Notes under the pieces: generated by a model
What the model was told of the DNA's origin: nothing
What the model saw: the letters and a program-made list of their open reading frames with translations, nothing else
The model's database searches: none
Made by a program: the position numbers and the translations under genes
From: Acetomicrobium sp. UBA5826
Lineage (GTDB): Bacteria > Synergistota > Synergistia > Synergistales > Acetomicrobiaceae
Assembly (NCBI RefSeq): GCF_002433005.1
Contig: NZ_DJHF01000021.1
Location: 238 to 64,237 of the forward strand
Length of the DNA stretch: 64,000 nucleotides
Reading direction: 5' to 3'
Part shown: positions 32,176-40,381 of the stretch, one piece after another
How positions within the stretch are numbered: position 1 is the first letter of the stretch
Layout: each line of letters starts with the position of its first letter

Positions 32176-33459
32176 ATGCAGCTAAAGTTGCATAAGGTAA
32201 AGGTGCGCGACGTCCGTTGGGGCGACGTCACCAAGGTCCAAGAAGGAGTCTTGTACGTAGATAAGGCGTCCGCTTTAGAGGCGGTAAAAGACGACGCCTT
32301 CGCCAAGGTCGACCTTGAGCTTGCAAGACCTGGCGAAAGCATAAGGATAATCCCTGTCAAGGACTGCATCCAACCTAGGGTGAAGTTATCGGGCGGAAAG
32401 GAATACTTCCCTGGCTTTTGTGCCCCCTTACAAAGGGCAGGAGACGGGGCAACACTTGTGCTTGACGGCGCTGCGGTCGTGACCTGCGGGTCCATCGTGG
32501 CCTTCCAGGAGGGCTTCATCGACATGAGCGGCCAAGGAGCACGCTACACGCCTTTTTCTGAGACCAACAACGTAGTCCTCGTCGTAGAGCCAACCGACGG
32601 CCTGGATAAGCACAAATACGAAGCCGCCCTGCGTATCGCAGGATTAAAGCTTGCCACATACTTGGCCAAGGCATGCATGGACACAAAGGCAGACGAGGTG
32701 GCAACCTTCGAAAAAGGTTCGATCGCTGAAGAAAGCGCTAAATTCCCTGGCCTTCCAAAGATTCTTTACGTATGCATGTCCATAGCCCAAGGGCTGCTTC
32801 ACGATACCTACGTCTACGGCACGGACGTAAAGATGAGCTTTCCCTTTTTACTTCACCCAAACGAAGTCTTAGACGGCGCCGTTGTGTCGGGAAACTGCGT
32901 TTCGGCCTGCGACAAAAACACGACCTATCACCACGTAAATAACCCCGTCGTGCGCGACCTGTACGAGCGCCACGGCAAGGACCTTAACTTCCTTGGCGTG
33001 GTGATCTCGCCGGAAAGCACCGTTTTGGCGGGAAAGGAAAGAAACGCCAGGATGAGCGCCGCGATAGGAGCAGATCTTGGCGCCAACGGGGCAGTCATTA
33101 CCGAAGAAGGCTACGGCAACCCCGATACCGACCTTTGCCTTACGGCCAAATATTTCGAGGAAGCCGGCATCAGGACGGTCGTCATCTCAGACGAAGCAGC
33201 AGGCACGGACGGCAAAAGCCAGAGCTTGGCGGACGCGACGCCCGAGATGAATGCCTTTGTGTCGACGGGAAACGTCAACGAGATGATCGTCGTCCCTCCC
33301 ATGCAAAAGGTGATAGGCGACCCTAAGGCAATAGCCCTGCTTTCGGGCGGTTCTGCCGAATCCTTGTGGGAAGACGGCTCCATGTACGTTGAGCTTCAGT
33401 CCGTCATCGGCTCAACGGTGGAAATTGGCTACAGCCAGGTCGGCTGCGAGTGGGTATAA
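32176..33459 (+). CDS. grdE: Glycine/sarcosine/betaine reductase component B, proprotein subunit (GrdE-type)
   Basis: A 427-residue GrdE/GrdG/GrdI-type proprotein. The substrate-binding component B of these reductases is made by self-cleavage at Asn-Cys, leaving a pyruvoyl group; the site is visible as GAVVSGN240-C241VSACDKNTTYHH. The N-terminal fragment contains the other conserved cysteines (KDCIQPRV, FCAPLQ). It pairs with the selenoprotein subunit 12 bp downstream. The subtype (glycine, sarcosine, betaine) cannot be fixed by eye; the neighbouring amidase and hydantoinase favour sarcosine. GAGGAGGG precedes the ATG. Confidence 0.9.
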   Translation: MQLKLHKVKVRDVRWGDVTKVQEGVLYVDKASALEAVKDDAFAKVDLELARPGESIRIIPVKDCIQPRVKLSGGKEYFPGFCAPLQRAGDGATLVLDGAAVVTCGSIVAFQEGFIDMSGQGARYTPFSETNNVVLVVEPTDGLDKHKYEAALRIAGLKLATYLAKACMDTKADEVATFEKGSIAEESAKFPGLPKILYVCMSIAQGLLHDTYVYGTDVKMSFPFLLHPNEVLDGAVVSGNCVSACDKNTTYHHVNNPVVRDLYERHGKDLNFLGVVISPESTVLAGKERNARMSAAIGADLGANGAVITEEGYGNPDTDLCLTAKYFEEAGIRTVVISDEAAGTDGKSQSLADATPEMNAFVSTGNVNEMIVVPPMQKVIGDPKAIALLSGGSAESLWEDGSMYVELQSVIGSTVEIGYSQVGCEWV

Positions 33460-33471
33460 GGGGGGAGTGCG

Positions 33472-34782
33472 ATGTCTTACCGCGTTGTTTGCTACATAAA
33501 CCAATTTTACGGAGGAAAGGGAGGAGAGGAAGTTGCCGATTTCAAGCCCGAGCTCGTCGAAGGTCCCGTGGGGCCGGGGCTTGAGCTTCAAAAGTTATTT
33601 GGCGACGAAGCGAGGGTAATAGGCACCATTATCTGCGGCGACGGCTACTACGCCGAACACATCGAAAAAGCCCGTGCCGAGTGTTTGAAGATCGTCGAAG
33701 ATTTAAAACCAGACCTTTTCGTGGCGGGCCCTGCCTTCAACGCCGGTCGCTACGGTGTGGCCTGTGGCGACATATGTGCTGCCATCACGCAAAGCTTGGA
33801 CATACCTTCCCTAACGGGTATGTTTCCCGAAAACCCGGGCGTTGAGCTGTACCGTGCCCAAACGTTCATCGTTAAAACCGAGGGCAGCGCCAGGGGCATG
33901 AAGCAGGCGTTGACGAGCATGGCGCGCCTTGGCCTTAAGCTGATAAAAGGCGAGCTGCTCGGCCCTGCATACGAAGAAGGCTACATCCACCGCGGCATAC
34001 GCAAGAACTTCTTCAAGGATAAAAGAGGATCGCTTCGGGCCATCGACATACTGCTTCAAAAAATCGCAGGGCAAGAATTTCGTACGGAATACGAGATGCC
34101 CACCTTTAAAAAGATCCCTCCAGCGCCTCCGATCAAGGACATTAAACATGCAACCATAGCCTTGGTCACCTCTGGCGGGATCGTGCCTAGGGGCAACCCC
34201 GACAGGCTTCGCGTTTCCTCGGCCGAAAGTTATGCCAAATACGACATCTCGGGGCTGGATGACTTGACCCCCGACGAATTTGAGTCGATCCATGGAGGAT
34301 ACGACCGTATGTGGGCAAACTTAGACCCCGACGTGGTAGTGCCCTTAGACGTCATGAGGGAGCTTGAAAGGGAAGGGGTGTTTGGCAAACTTCATCCTTA
34401 TTTATACACGACCACGGGAACGGGGACGTCCGTCGCGAACGCCGAGCGCTTTGGCCAAGAGATAGGCCGCGAACTGAAAGAAGCGGGTGTGGACGGCGTA
34501 ATTTTGACCTCCACCTGAGGGACGTGCACACGATGCGGCGCATCGATGACGAGGGAAATAGAAAGGGTGGCACAAATCCCAGTTGCCCAGATAGCGACGA
34601 TAGTGCCCATAATGCTTACCGTGGGGGCCAATCGGATCGTGCCGGGCGTTGCCATACCTCATCCCGTGGGCAACCCCGAGGCAGGCCCCGAGGAGGACAA
34701 AAAGACGAGAAGAAAACTCGTGCTTCGGGCTTTAAAGGCCCTCCAGGCAGATATATCCGAACAGACAATATTTGAATCCTAG
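33472..34782 (+). CDS. grdB: Glycine/sarcosine/betaine reductase component B, selenoprotein subunit (in-frame UGA)
   Basis: The frame from 33472 meets TGA at 34516-34518 (codon 349) and continues in the same frame to TAG at 34780-34782, giving 436 residues, the normal GrdB/GrdF/GrdH length. The join reads VILTST-U-GTCTRCGASMTREIE, exactly the conserved redox motif UxxCxxC of these selenoproteins, and the downstream part (VAQIATIVPIMLTVGANRIV, then PGVAIPHPVGNP) is conserved GrdB C-terminus. Sec attacks the substrate bound to the pyruvoyl group and hands a carboxymethyl group to GrdA selenocysteine. GrdA, GrdC and GrdD are not in this window. Automated callers will cut the protein at 348 residues. 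Confidence 0.95.
34516..34551 (+). promoter_or_regulatory. Sec UGA codon and candidate bacterial SECIS hairpin
   Basis: Starting 12 nt after the UGA, CGATGC-GGC-GCATCG (34531-34545) forms a perfect 6-bp stem, with CGT/ACG (34523-34525 and 34549-34551) able to pair further out. Position inside the coding sequence immediately after UGA is where bacterial SelB-binding SECIS elements lie. Confidence 0.6.
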
Positions 34783-34811
34783 CCCTGTGGGGGCTACTTT
34801 AAAGGGGGTCT

Positions 34812-35282
34812 TTATGTAATTGAATCCAAAAAAGATTCAAATTTAGCTATCTGTTCTTCCAATTCACAAATAATATCATCCAATCTTTCGACTAAAGGTT
34901 GACATTTATCCCATTTTAGCTCAAAACCGTATATATTCCGAAAAAGATGGCGAAAACGAAGGTATTCTTCGAGATCATTTTCTAATTTTTCATCAATTAC
35001 TTGAGGTCGGATCCCTTCTATTGGAATTGTCATCCTTTTGAGCAGTTGAATATGCCAACCTTCGCCTGCAGGTAAGTCTTGGTCTATCTTTATTGCAATT
35101 TGGCTAAATATTTTTTCAACTCCAGTATAAAAGTCGTGAAGCAAACTGCCGACCGCACGCGTTCTTGCGATTGACCCCTCTTTTGTTGCTGTAAGTATGT
35201 CGTCTAATTCTTTGGCTAATCTTTTGAGGTTGCGTAATTCATGGTCGATATCCGCTTTTAGCGCAGCAAATCTAGTCATCAA
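34812..35282 (-). CDS. HepT-like ribonuclease/toxin
   Basis: A 156-residue all-helical protein of the HepT/DUF86-like group (RTRAVGSLLHDFYTGVEKIF, with Arg and His of the R...H.Y-type site). It starts inside the 3' end of the nucleotidyltransferase gene (11-bp overlap), the typical arrangement of HepT-MntA toxin-antitoxin pairs, in which the nucleotidyltransferase adenylylates and silences the HEPN ribonuclease. Confidence 0.75.
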   Translation of the reverse strand: MMTRFAALKADIDHELRNLKRLAKELDDILTATKEGSIARTRAVGSLLHDFYTGVEKIFSQIAIKIDQDLPAGEGWHIQLLKRMTIPIEGIRPQVIDEKLENDLEEYLRFRHLFRNIYGFELKWDKCQPLVERLDDIICELEEQIAKFESFLDSIT

Positions 35283-35634
35283 TAATTACCCCTTCTTTTA
35301 ATATTCGACTCAAAAAAACAGGGTCGACATCTTCTAAAGGAATCAAATCCAACTCCAAGCCGGCGGGCAGTTCACGCCAAAGTTCGGCAAGAGCCTTAAA
35401 ATAGAGGTGCGACGGAAGCCCTTCGACTGCGAGGTCAATATCGGATCTTTCGTGAAAATCCTCAGGATTGGCAAGAGAGCCGATCAGATAGACTCTGCGG
35501 ACCCTGTATTTGTCGTAAAGTATGTGCGCACATTTGCGCGCAGCAATATAGGCTTCACGCATTCGTTTGCATCTGCTTTTTCTTTCGACCTCGAGCCTCT
35601 CAGTCCAACCTGCAGTAAATGTATCTGTATCCAT
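35272..35634 (-). CDS. MntA-like nucleotidyltransferase antitoxin
   Basis: A 120-residue minimal nucleotidyltransferase with VYLIGSLANPEDFHERSDID, i.e. GS-x(n)-DxD, followed by LELDLIPLED for the third acidic residue. The start at 35634 has AAGGGAGA upstream and is preferred over 35655. It forms a probable type VII toxin-antitoxin pair with the HepT-like gene. Confidence 0.8.
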   Translation of the reverse strand: MDTDTFTAGWTERLEVERKSRCKRMREAYIAARKCAHILYDKYRVRRVYLIGSLANPEDFHERSDIDLAVEGLPSHLYFKALAELWRELPAGLELDLIPLEDVDPVFLSRILKEGVIIDD

Positions 35635-35787
35635 TTTGATGTCTCCCTTAAACATCTTTCTTTAAAGACATTATAGCAATTATATTAACAATCATGGCAA
35701 TGGGATGTCTTACCAGTGTGTCCGTGGGGGGCCTACCGTTCATTTAGTGGTTTTATAATGGTAGACTCGAAGTTACCGACCCCGAAG

Positions 35788-36204
35788 TTACAAAGTGTTT
35801 ATAAATTCTTTTGCTGTTACGATCTTAATATCTTTGTATTCCTTCAATTTCAACAGATGATGATCTCCAGAAACGATGAACTTGCATTCGCCGGCTAAGG
35901 CACATTCTATGAAGATATTATCTTTAGGATCGTCTTCGATCAAGCAGATTTTTTCTTTCGGGTCTACCAATACTACATGCTCAAAGGATAGCATCATGTG
36001 AATTAGATTTAGCCTTTCTTCTGTAGTGCCCAGGGCCGAAAATTTATCTCTCACCATGACCTCGCAGTATTCTTGAATGATCTCACTGCTCACTGTAGGC
36101 TCAAAGTTCTTGGCAATCCAACTGTCGATTACATTGGCCGGATAACTTTCCCTGCTTATGAAACCTGAAAGTAGCACATTCGTATCTACTACAATGCGCA
36201 TCAC
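35788..36204 (-). CDS. PIN-domain toxin (VapC-like)
   Basis: A 138-residue PIN ribonuclease: RIVVDTNVLLSGFI (first Asp), an internal glutamate in IIQEYCEVM, and the acidic pair in DDPKDNIFIECALAG followed by FIVSGDHHLLKL. It overlaps its antitoxin gene by 4 bp (ATGA-type junction), so the two are co-translated. Confidence 0.85.
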   Translation of the reverse strand: MMRIVVDTNVLLSGFISRESYPANVIDSWIAKNFEPTVSSEIIQEYCEVMVRDKFSALGTTEERLNLIHMMLSFEHVVLVDPKEKICLIEDDPKDNIFIECALAGECKFIVSGDHHLLKLKEYKDIKIVTAKEFINTL

Positions 36205-36476
36205 GAATTCCTTGTTTTTTCGATCTCTTCCTTTACATCTGCCTCGGTCAGTCCGGCCTTTGAGGCTCTGTCTCTGAATTTGTTGACCAACAGGGAAACT
36301 TCAAGCCGCTTTGCTTTTTCGGTCACTTCTTTTAATTCCCTGTATTTTGAATAACTGAGCAAAACGCCCTTTAACTTTGATCTTGATGAAATGACGAAGG
36401 TTTCGCCCTTTTCTGCCTCATCCAAATATTTGCCCAACTTTGGCCTTAATTCGTTTACGCCTATTACTTTTTCCAT
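36201..36476 (-). CDS. Phd/YefM-type antitoxin
   Basis: A 91-residue antitoxin with the Phd/YefM N-terminal fold (VIGVNELRPKLGKYLDEAEK, GETFVISSRSKLKGVLLS) and a charged C-terminal tail that would bind the toxin. ATG at 36476 sits 7 nt after GGAGGT; the GTG nine bases upstream overlaps the ribosome site and is rejected. It forms a pair with the PIN toxin. Confidence 0.82.
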   Translation of the reverse strand: MEKVIGVNELRPKLGKYLDEAEKGETFVISSRSKLKGVLLSYSKYRELKEVTEKAKRLEVSLLVNKFRDRASKAGLTEADVKEEIEKTRNS

Positions 36477-36560
36477 TGTTAGCACCTCCGTCGACTGCCA
36501 AATAAGGTAATCTTCAGCCTATATTATAACATGCCTGTTAACATTATTGTTTATTGTTTT

Positions 36561-36745
36561 CACAATATTTCCTTCAGGCATTCGATGCACCGCGGGTAAT
36601 TTCCCCCTATCGACGGCTTGCGACCTCTATGAAATTGGTCATTATTCCATGGTCTCGTTCTTAGATCAAACGCCTGTGTTTTATCACGTTGAAGGGGAAA
36701 ATAAAGTTTGTTATGTTCAACGGAACAATTTGAAAAGGATGGCCC
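36561..36745 (-). pseudogene. Nucleotidyltransferase C-terminal remnant
   Basis: About 185 bp that align by eye along their length with 38757-38943, the 3' half of the intact nucleotidyltransferase gene. Shared stretches include CGCGGGTAATTT, CGACGGCTT and GTTATGTT, and the minus-strand frame still reads HPFQIVPLNIT before being broken. No 5' half is present. Confidence 0.7.
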
Positions 36746-36870
36746 CCTTAAACAAATTAAACAAATGCTGTCCTCGTTCTGCTTTAACTAAACCTTTTTT
36801 AAATTGGCTGGCCATGGTATATTTGTAACGTCAAACGAAACAGACTCTGCGAGAATGGGGGAGGATACCT

Positions 36871-37689
36871 GTGAACCTGGCTCAGGCTTTTGTCAACTTA
36901 AACCCTATTGTGCAGGCGTTATTGGCGACGCTTTTTACCTGGGGTGTTACGGCCCTTGGTGCTTCGGCGGTCTTTTTGACCAAAGAGGTGAGCAAAAAGC
37001 TGCTTGACAGCATGCTTGCCTTTGCCGGGGGCGTCATGATAGCGGCAAGCTACTGGTCTTTGCTTGCGCCTGCCATAGAGATGTCCGAAGGAAAGGACAT
37101 TGCCTCGTGGGTTCCGCCTGCCGTGGGGTTTTTGGCCGGCGGAGTCTTCATGAGGGCCATCGACATGGTCCTTCCCCACCTTCACATAGGGTTGGAAAGG
37201 ACCGATGCCGAGGGAATTCAGACATCGTGGCGGCGCAGCACCTTGCTGGTGCTTGCCATAACTCTTCATAACATCCCCGAAGGCCTGGCCGTCGGCGTCG
37301 CCTTTGGAGCGCTCGCCTACGGGCTGCCAACGGCGTCGCTGGCCGGAGCCGTATCTTTGGCGTTGGGCATCGGCCTTCAGAATTTCCCTGAGGGATTTGC
37401 CGTATCCATGCCCTTGCGCCGCGAGGGCGTTTCTCCCAGAAAATGCTTTATGATGGGTCAAATGTCGGCGGTGGTCGAACCCATCGCAGGCGTCATAGGC
37501 GCCTGGGCCGTCATGATCGCCCAGCCCATACTTCCCTACGCGCTTGCCTTTGCGGCGGGAGCGATGATATTCGTGGTGGTCGAAGAGGTCATCCCCGAAG
37601 CACAGCGCAGCGGTGAAACCAACATCACCACTATGGCCGCCATGCTTGGCTTTACCATAATGATGATTTTGGACGTGGCGCTGGGGTAG
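36871..37689 (+). CDS. ZIP-family divalent metal transporter
   Basis: A 272-residue inner-membrane metal carrier. The two ZIP signatures are clear: LAITLHNIPEGLAVGVAFG in TM4 and LGIGLQNFPEGFAVSMPLR in TM5, with an acidic EEVIPEA later and a metal-binding LPHLHIG loop. Probable substrates are Zn2+, Fe2+ or Mn2+. The start is GTG at 36871 with GGGGGAGG upstream. A broken copy of its 3' end exists at 39229-39339. Confidence 0.9.
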   Translation: MNLAQAFVNLNPIVQALLATLFTWGVTALGASAVFLTKEVSKKLLDSMLAFAGGVMIAASYWSLLAPAIEMSEGKDIASWVPPAVGFLAGGVFMRAIDMVLPHLHIGLERTDAEGIQTSWRRSTLLVLAITLHNIPEGLAVGVAFGALAYGLPTASLAGAVSLALGIGLQNFPEGFAVSMPLRREGVSPRKCFMMGQMSAVVEPIAGVIGAWAVMIAQPILPYALAFAAGAMIFVVVEEVIPEAQRSGETNITTMAAMLGFTIMMILDVALG

Positions 37690-37783
37690 GTGTTAAAATA
37701 AAGTTTTATTTACGGTAAATGCTATAGGTTAAGTGAACAATTACGAAGTCCAAATTTTGCCAGATAAAAGCGAGGGGGAAATT

Positions 37784-38587
37784 ATGCTTCGAGTAGGAGT
37801 ATTGCAACTTGACGTTCAAGTGGGTAATAGAGAAGCAAACTTCATACGCGTAAAAGAATGGATAGAAAGGGCATTTGTTCCATCTGAATTGCCGACAGCG
37901 ATCGTACTTCCGGAACTTTGGGATACCGGTTATGCCTTGGAAAAAGCTTACATGCTTGCATCAGTTGAAGGAAACGAGACCGCCTCTTTTTTGGGAGAAT
38001 TAGCAAGGAAATACGGCGTTTGGTTCATCGGTGGTTCCACCTTGGCCAAAACAGAAAGAGGCGTTACGAACAGAGCTCAGGTAATAGATCCGCAAGGCAA
38101 GCTGATCGCCTTTTATGATAAAGTGCATTTGTTCCCATTGATGGAAGAAGACCAATACCTTGCGGCGGGAGATAGGGATTGCATATTCGACTGGGAAGGC
38201 GTAAGTGCAGGATGTGTAATATGCTACGACCTGCGTTTCTGCGAATGGATGAGATGTTATGCCTTAAAGGGGGTGAAACTCCTTTTCATAAGTGCCGAAT
38301 GGCCATCTGCACGGGCCAAGCATTGGGAAATACTGCTTAAAGCGAGGGCCATAGAAAATCAAGTATTCGTTATATCGTGTAATAGGTGCGGAATCACAAC
38401 GGAAAATGCCTTTGATGGGAGGTCGCTGGTCGTCGATCCATGGGGTGAGGTTTTGTTAGATGCCGGGAGCAAAGAAGGTTTATATTTCGTCGACATTGAT
38501 CCAGACAAAGTTCTTGAAGCAAGAACTAAAGTTCCAGTATTCAAAGATAGAGTGCCAGCTCTTTATGATTATATCACTATGATATGA
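37784..38587 (+). CDS. Carbon-nitrogen hydrolase (nitrilase superfamily), omega-amidase-like
   Basis: A 267-residue nitrilase-fold amidase with the Glu-Lys-Cys triad: VLPELWDTGY, FYDKVHLFP and GCVICYDLRFCEW. The pattern matches the YafV/Nit2 branch that hydrolyses 2-oxoglutaramate and similar omega-amides, but the exact substrate is open. ATG at 37784 with GAGGGGGA upstream is preferred over the in-frame start at 37733. Its GC is lower than that of the ZIP gene upstream, and it sits between the two halves of an ancient duplication. Confidence 0.85.
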   Translation: MLRVGVLQLDVQVGNREANFIRVKEWIERAFVPSELPTAIVLPELWDTGYALEKAYMLASVEGNETASFLGELARKYGVWFIGGSTLAKTERGVTNRAQVIDPQGKLIAFYDKVHLFPLMEEDQYLAAGDRDCIFDWEGVSAGCVICYDLRFCEWMRCYALKGVKLLFISAEWPSARAKHWEILLKARAIENQVFVISCNRCGITTENAFDGRSLVVDPWGEVLLDAGSKEGLYFVDIDPDKVLEARTKVPVFKDRVPALYDYITMI

Positions 38588-38746
38588 CTGTATTATTAAA
38601 GTCTTTCTTTTAATTATGCATATTTTAATTACTCATATGATTGAGGATCTGCCATTACAAAAAACACTAAATAAGCGGTAGGCCCCAAGGGGTTTGCTAG
38701 TAATAGGCTATCTTTCTTCTGACCCGTTCCGTATCGAGAGTCATCA

Positions 38747-39169
38747 TTATGCCCCCACTATTTCCTTTAGATATTTGATGTAACGCGGGTAATTTTCCCC
38801 GTAACGACGGCTTATCATCTCCATGAAATCGGTAACAGCATCATGATCTCGCTCGTAGATCAGCCGTCCTTTTCTTATGACGTTAAAGGCGAAGATGCAG
38901 TCCGTTATGTTTAAGGGGACGACCTGGAAGGGGTGCCCATCGATGGGGTCAAGGAGTGTCTCCGCGGCAAGGGCTATGTCTAAATAATATTTGTCCGGCT
39001 TGCCGTAAAGCGGTTTTATGACCAGGCCGATATCTATATCGCTGTCGAGTCGGCACAACCCAAGGGCAGAACCAAAGAGGTAAACTCCGGCAATTTCTTC
39101 CATATCTCCTAATGTCGTAAAAACGGCATTTTTTATGAGGTTCTCATCGATCTGAACCATGCTTCTCAA
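38747..39169 (-). CDS. Nucleotidyltransferase-domain protein
   Basis: A 140-residue MNT-type nucleotidyltransferase: GVYLFGSALGLCRLDSDIDI with the GS and DxD motifs and a further acidic region. The C-terminal third (RGRYGENYPRYIKYLKEIV-like helix) is longer than in minimal antitoxins. The start is probably TTG at 39169 after AAGGGGAG. No HEPN partner is adjacent, so it is either an orphan antitoxin or a small-molecule nucleotidyltransferase. Confidence 0.75.
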   Translation of the reverse strand: MRSMVQIDENLIKNAVFTTLGDMEEIAGVYLFGSALGLCRLDSDIDIGLVIKPLYGKPDKYYLDIALAAETLLDPIDGHPFQVVPLNITDCIFAFNVIRKGRLIYERDHDAVTDFMEMISRRYGENYPRYIKYLKEIVGA

Positions 39170-39228
39170 TTTGCATTTCTCCCCTTTTGATCTTTTAATT
39201 CCATGTTTTTATTATACATGCAAGTGGC

Positions 39229-39339
39229 AGTCGAGTAGGTCATCCTCAAAGCACGACGCAACAGTGAAACCAACATCACCACCAGGCTACCATGCTCGGG
39301 GTTGCCATAATGATGGTCTTGGATGTGGGGCTGGGGTAA
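39229..39339 (+). pseudogene. ZIP transporter 3' remnant
   Basis: About 110 bp aligned with the 3' end of the intact ZIP gene (37580-37689). GTGAAACCAACATCACCAC is shared exactly, and ATAATGATG, TTGGA and GTGGGGCTGGGGTAA correspond to the end of that gene, including the stop. A frameshift and missing 5' part make it dead. Confidence 0.75.
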
Positions 39340-39372
39340 AAAATCGAGGGGGAGATACATCCTGATCTCCCC
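39337..39372 (-). terminator. Terminator of arsM
   Basis: On the minus strand GGGGAGAT and ATCTCCCC form an 8-bp stem and a TTTTTT run follows (39343-39338). It lies 17 bp after the arsM stop. Confidence 0.75.
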
Positions 39373-39388
39373 TTATGTCAAGCCCTGC

Positions 39389-40189
39389 TTATTTAGCAGC
39401 CTTTATCACGGCGCTGCCGAAGGCCCCGTCGAGCAGGTCGAAATCGGCCGAATCGATCTTTGCCTCGTCTCCGAGCATGGATTTTATCACGTCTTTGGTA
39501 TACACGTGTTCCAAGGAAATCGTGATGTCCTTAAAGCCGACGTGGGCGAGCGTTTTGTTCAATTCGTCGACGGGCATGGAGCCGGCTATGCATGACACCC
39601 AAAGATCCGTAATTTGTCTTACGCGGTCGGGGACCTCCTTTAAAGTAACTATATCTGCTATGGACAGGTGGCCGCCCTTCTTTATGACCCTGTAAATTTC
39701 CCTGAAGACCTTCTCCTTGTCCTCCGACAGGTTCACGACGCAGTTTGAAATGACCACGTCGACGGATTCATCGGGCAGGGGGATATCTTCGATGTAGCCT
39801 TTAATGAACTCCACGTTCGTAAGGCCCGCCTTTTTTCTGTTTTCCTCGGCGAGGGCAAGCATGTCGTCCGTCATGTCAAGGCCGTAAACCTTTCCGCTGT
39901 CTCCGACGATCTTTGCTGCCAAAAATGCGTCGATACCGCCGCCGCTTCCCAAATCGAGCACCACGTCGCCTTCCTCTAGATCGGCAAATACCAGCGGATT
40001 GGCACATCCCTGAGAGGCCATCAAGGCTTCCTCGGGCAGACCCTCAAGAAACTCTTCGCCGTAAATGAGCGGTGCATTTGCGATGGGCCCGCAGCATGAG
40101 CCGCTGCAGCAGCAGGAATTTCCCGCTTTTGCGTTTTTTGCTATCTCTCCGTAAAAATGTCTTATCTGCTTTTTTATGTCTTCACTCAC
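39389..40189 (-). CDS. arsM: Arsenite methyltransferase ArsM
   Basis: A 266-residue SAM-dependent methyltransferase that methylates trivalent arsenic. Cysteine-rich head CCCSGSCCG, SQGCANP, SAM motif VVLDLGSGGGIDAFLAA, SNCVVNLS and VSCIAGS give the conserved cysteines expected for As(III) binding. The start is GTG with GGGAGGT 7 nt upstream. No arsR or other ars gene is adjacent, so it appears isolated. Confidence 0.92.
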   Translation of the reverse strand: MSEDIKKQIRHFYGEIAKNAKAGNSCCCSGSCCGPIANAPLIYGEEFLEGLPEEALMASQGCANPLVFADLEEGDVVLDLGSGGGIDAFLAAKIVGDSGKVYGLDMTDDMLALAEENRKKAGLTNVEFIKGYIEDIPLPDESVDVVISNCVVNLSEDKEKVFREIYRVIKKGGHLSIADIVTLKEVPDRVRQITDLWVSCIAGSMPVDELNKTLAHVGFKDITISLEHVYTKDVIKSMLGDEAKIDSADFDLLDGAFGSAVIKAAK

Positions 40190-40381
40190 AGTAACAACCT
40201 CCCGATCTTTGGGTTACTGTTTTATTATACAGGGTTTAAATAAAGGTGTGTCGCTCAAATTTCCTATAGCTGCTATGTCTTTTTCTCTTGTGATATGTGA
40301 TAAAATATTTCGGCCCTTTATGCCCTGTTTCTTTATGTGCTTAAGTGATTCTAATTATCTGACATAATGGAGGATGAAACG

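Noticed and set aside
34524..34782. Short open frame after the grdB TGA as a separate gene
   Set aside because: It is the in-frame continuation of GrdB after selenocysteine and has no ribosome site.
36547..36828. Plus-strand 93-codon ORF
   Set aside because: The DNA is the antisense of a nucleotidyltransferase remnant, and the plus-strand protein has no family look.
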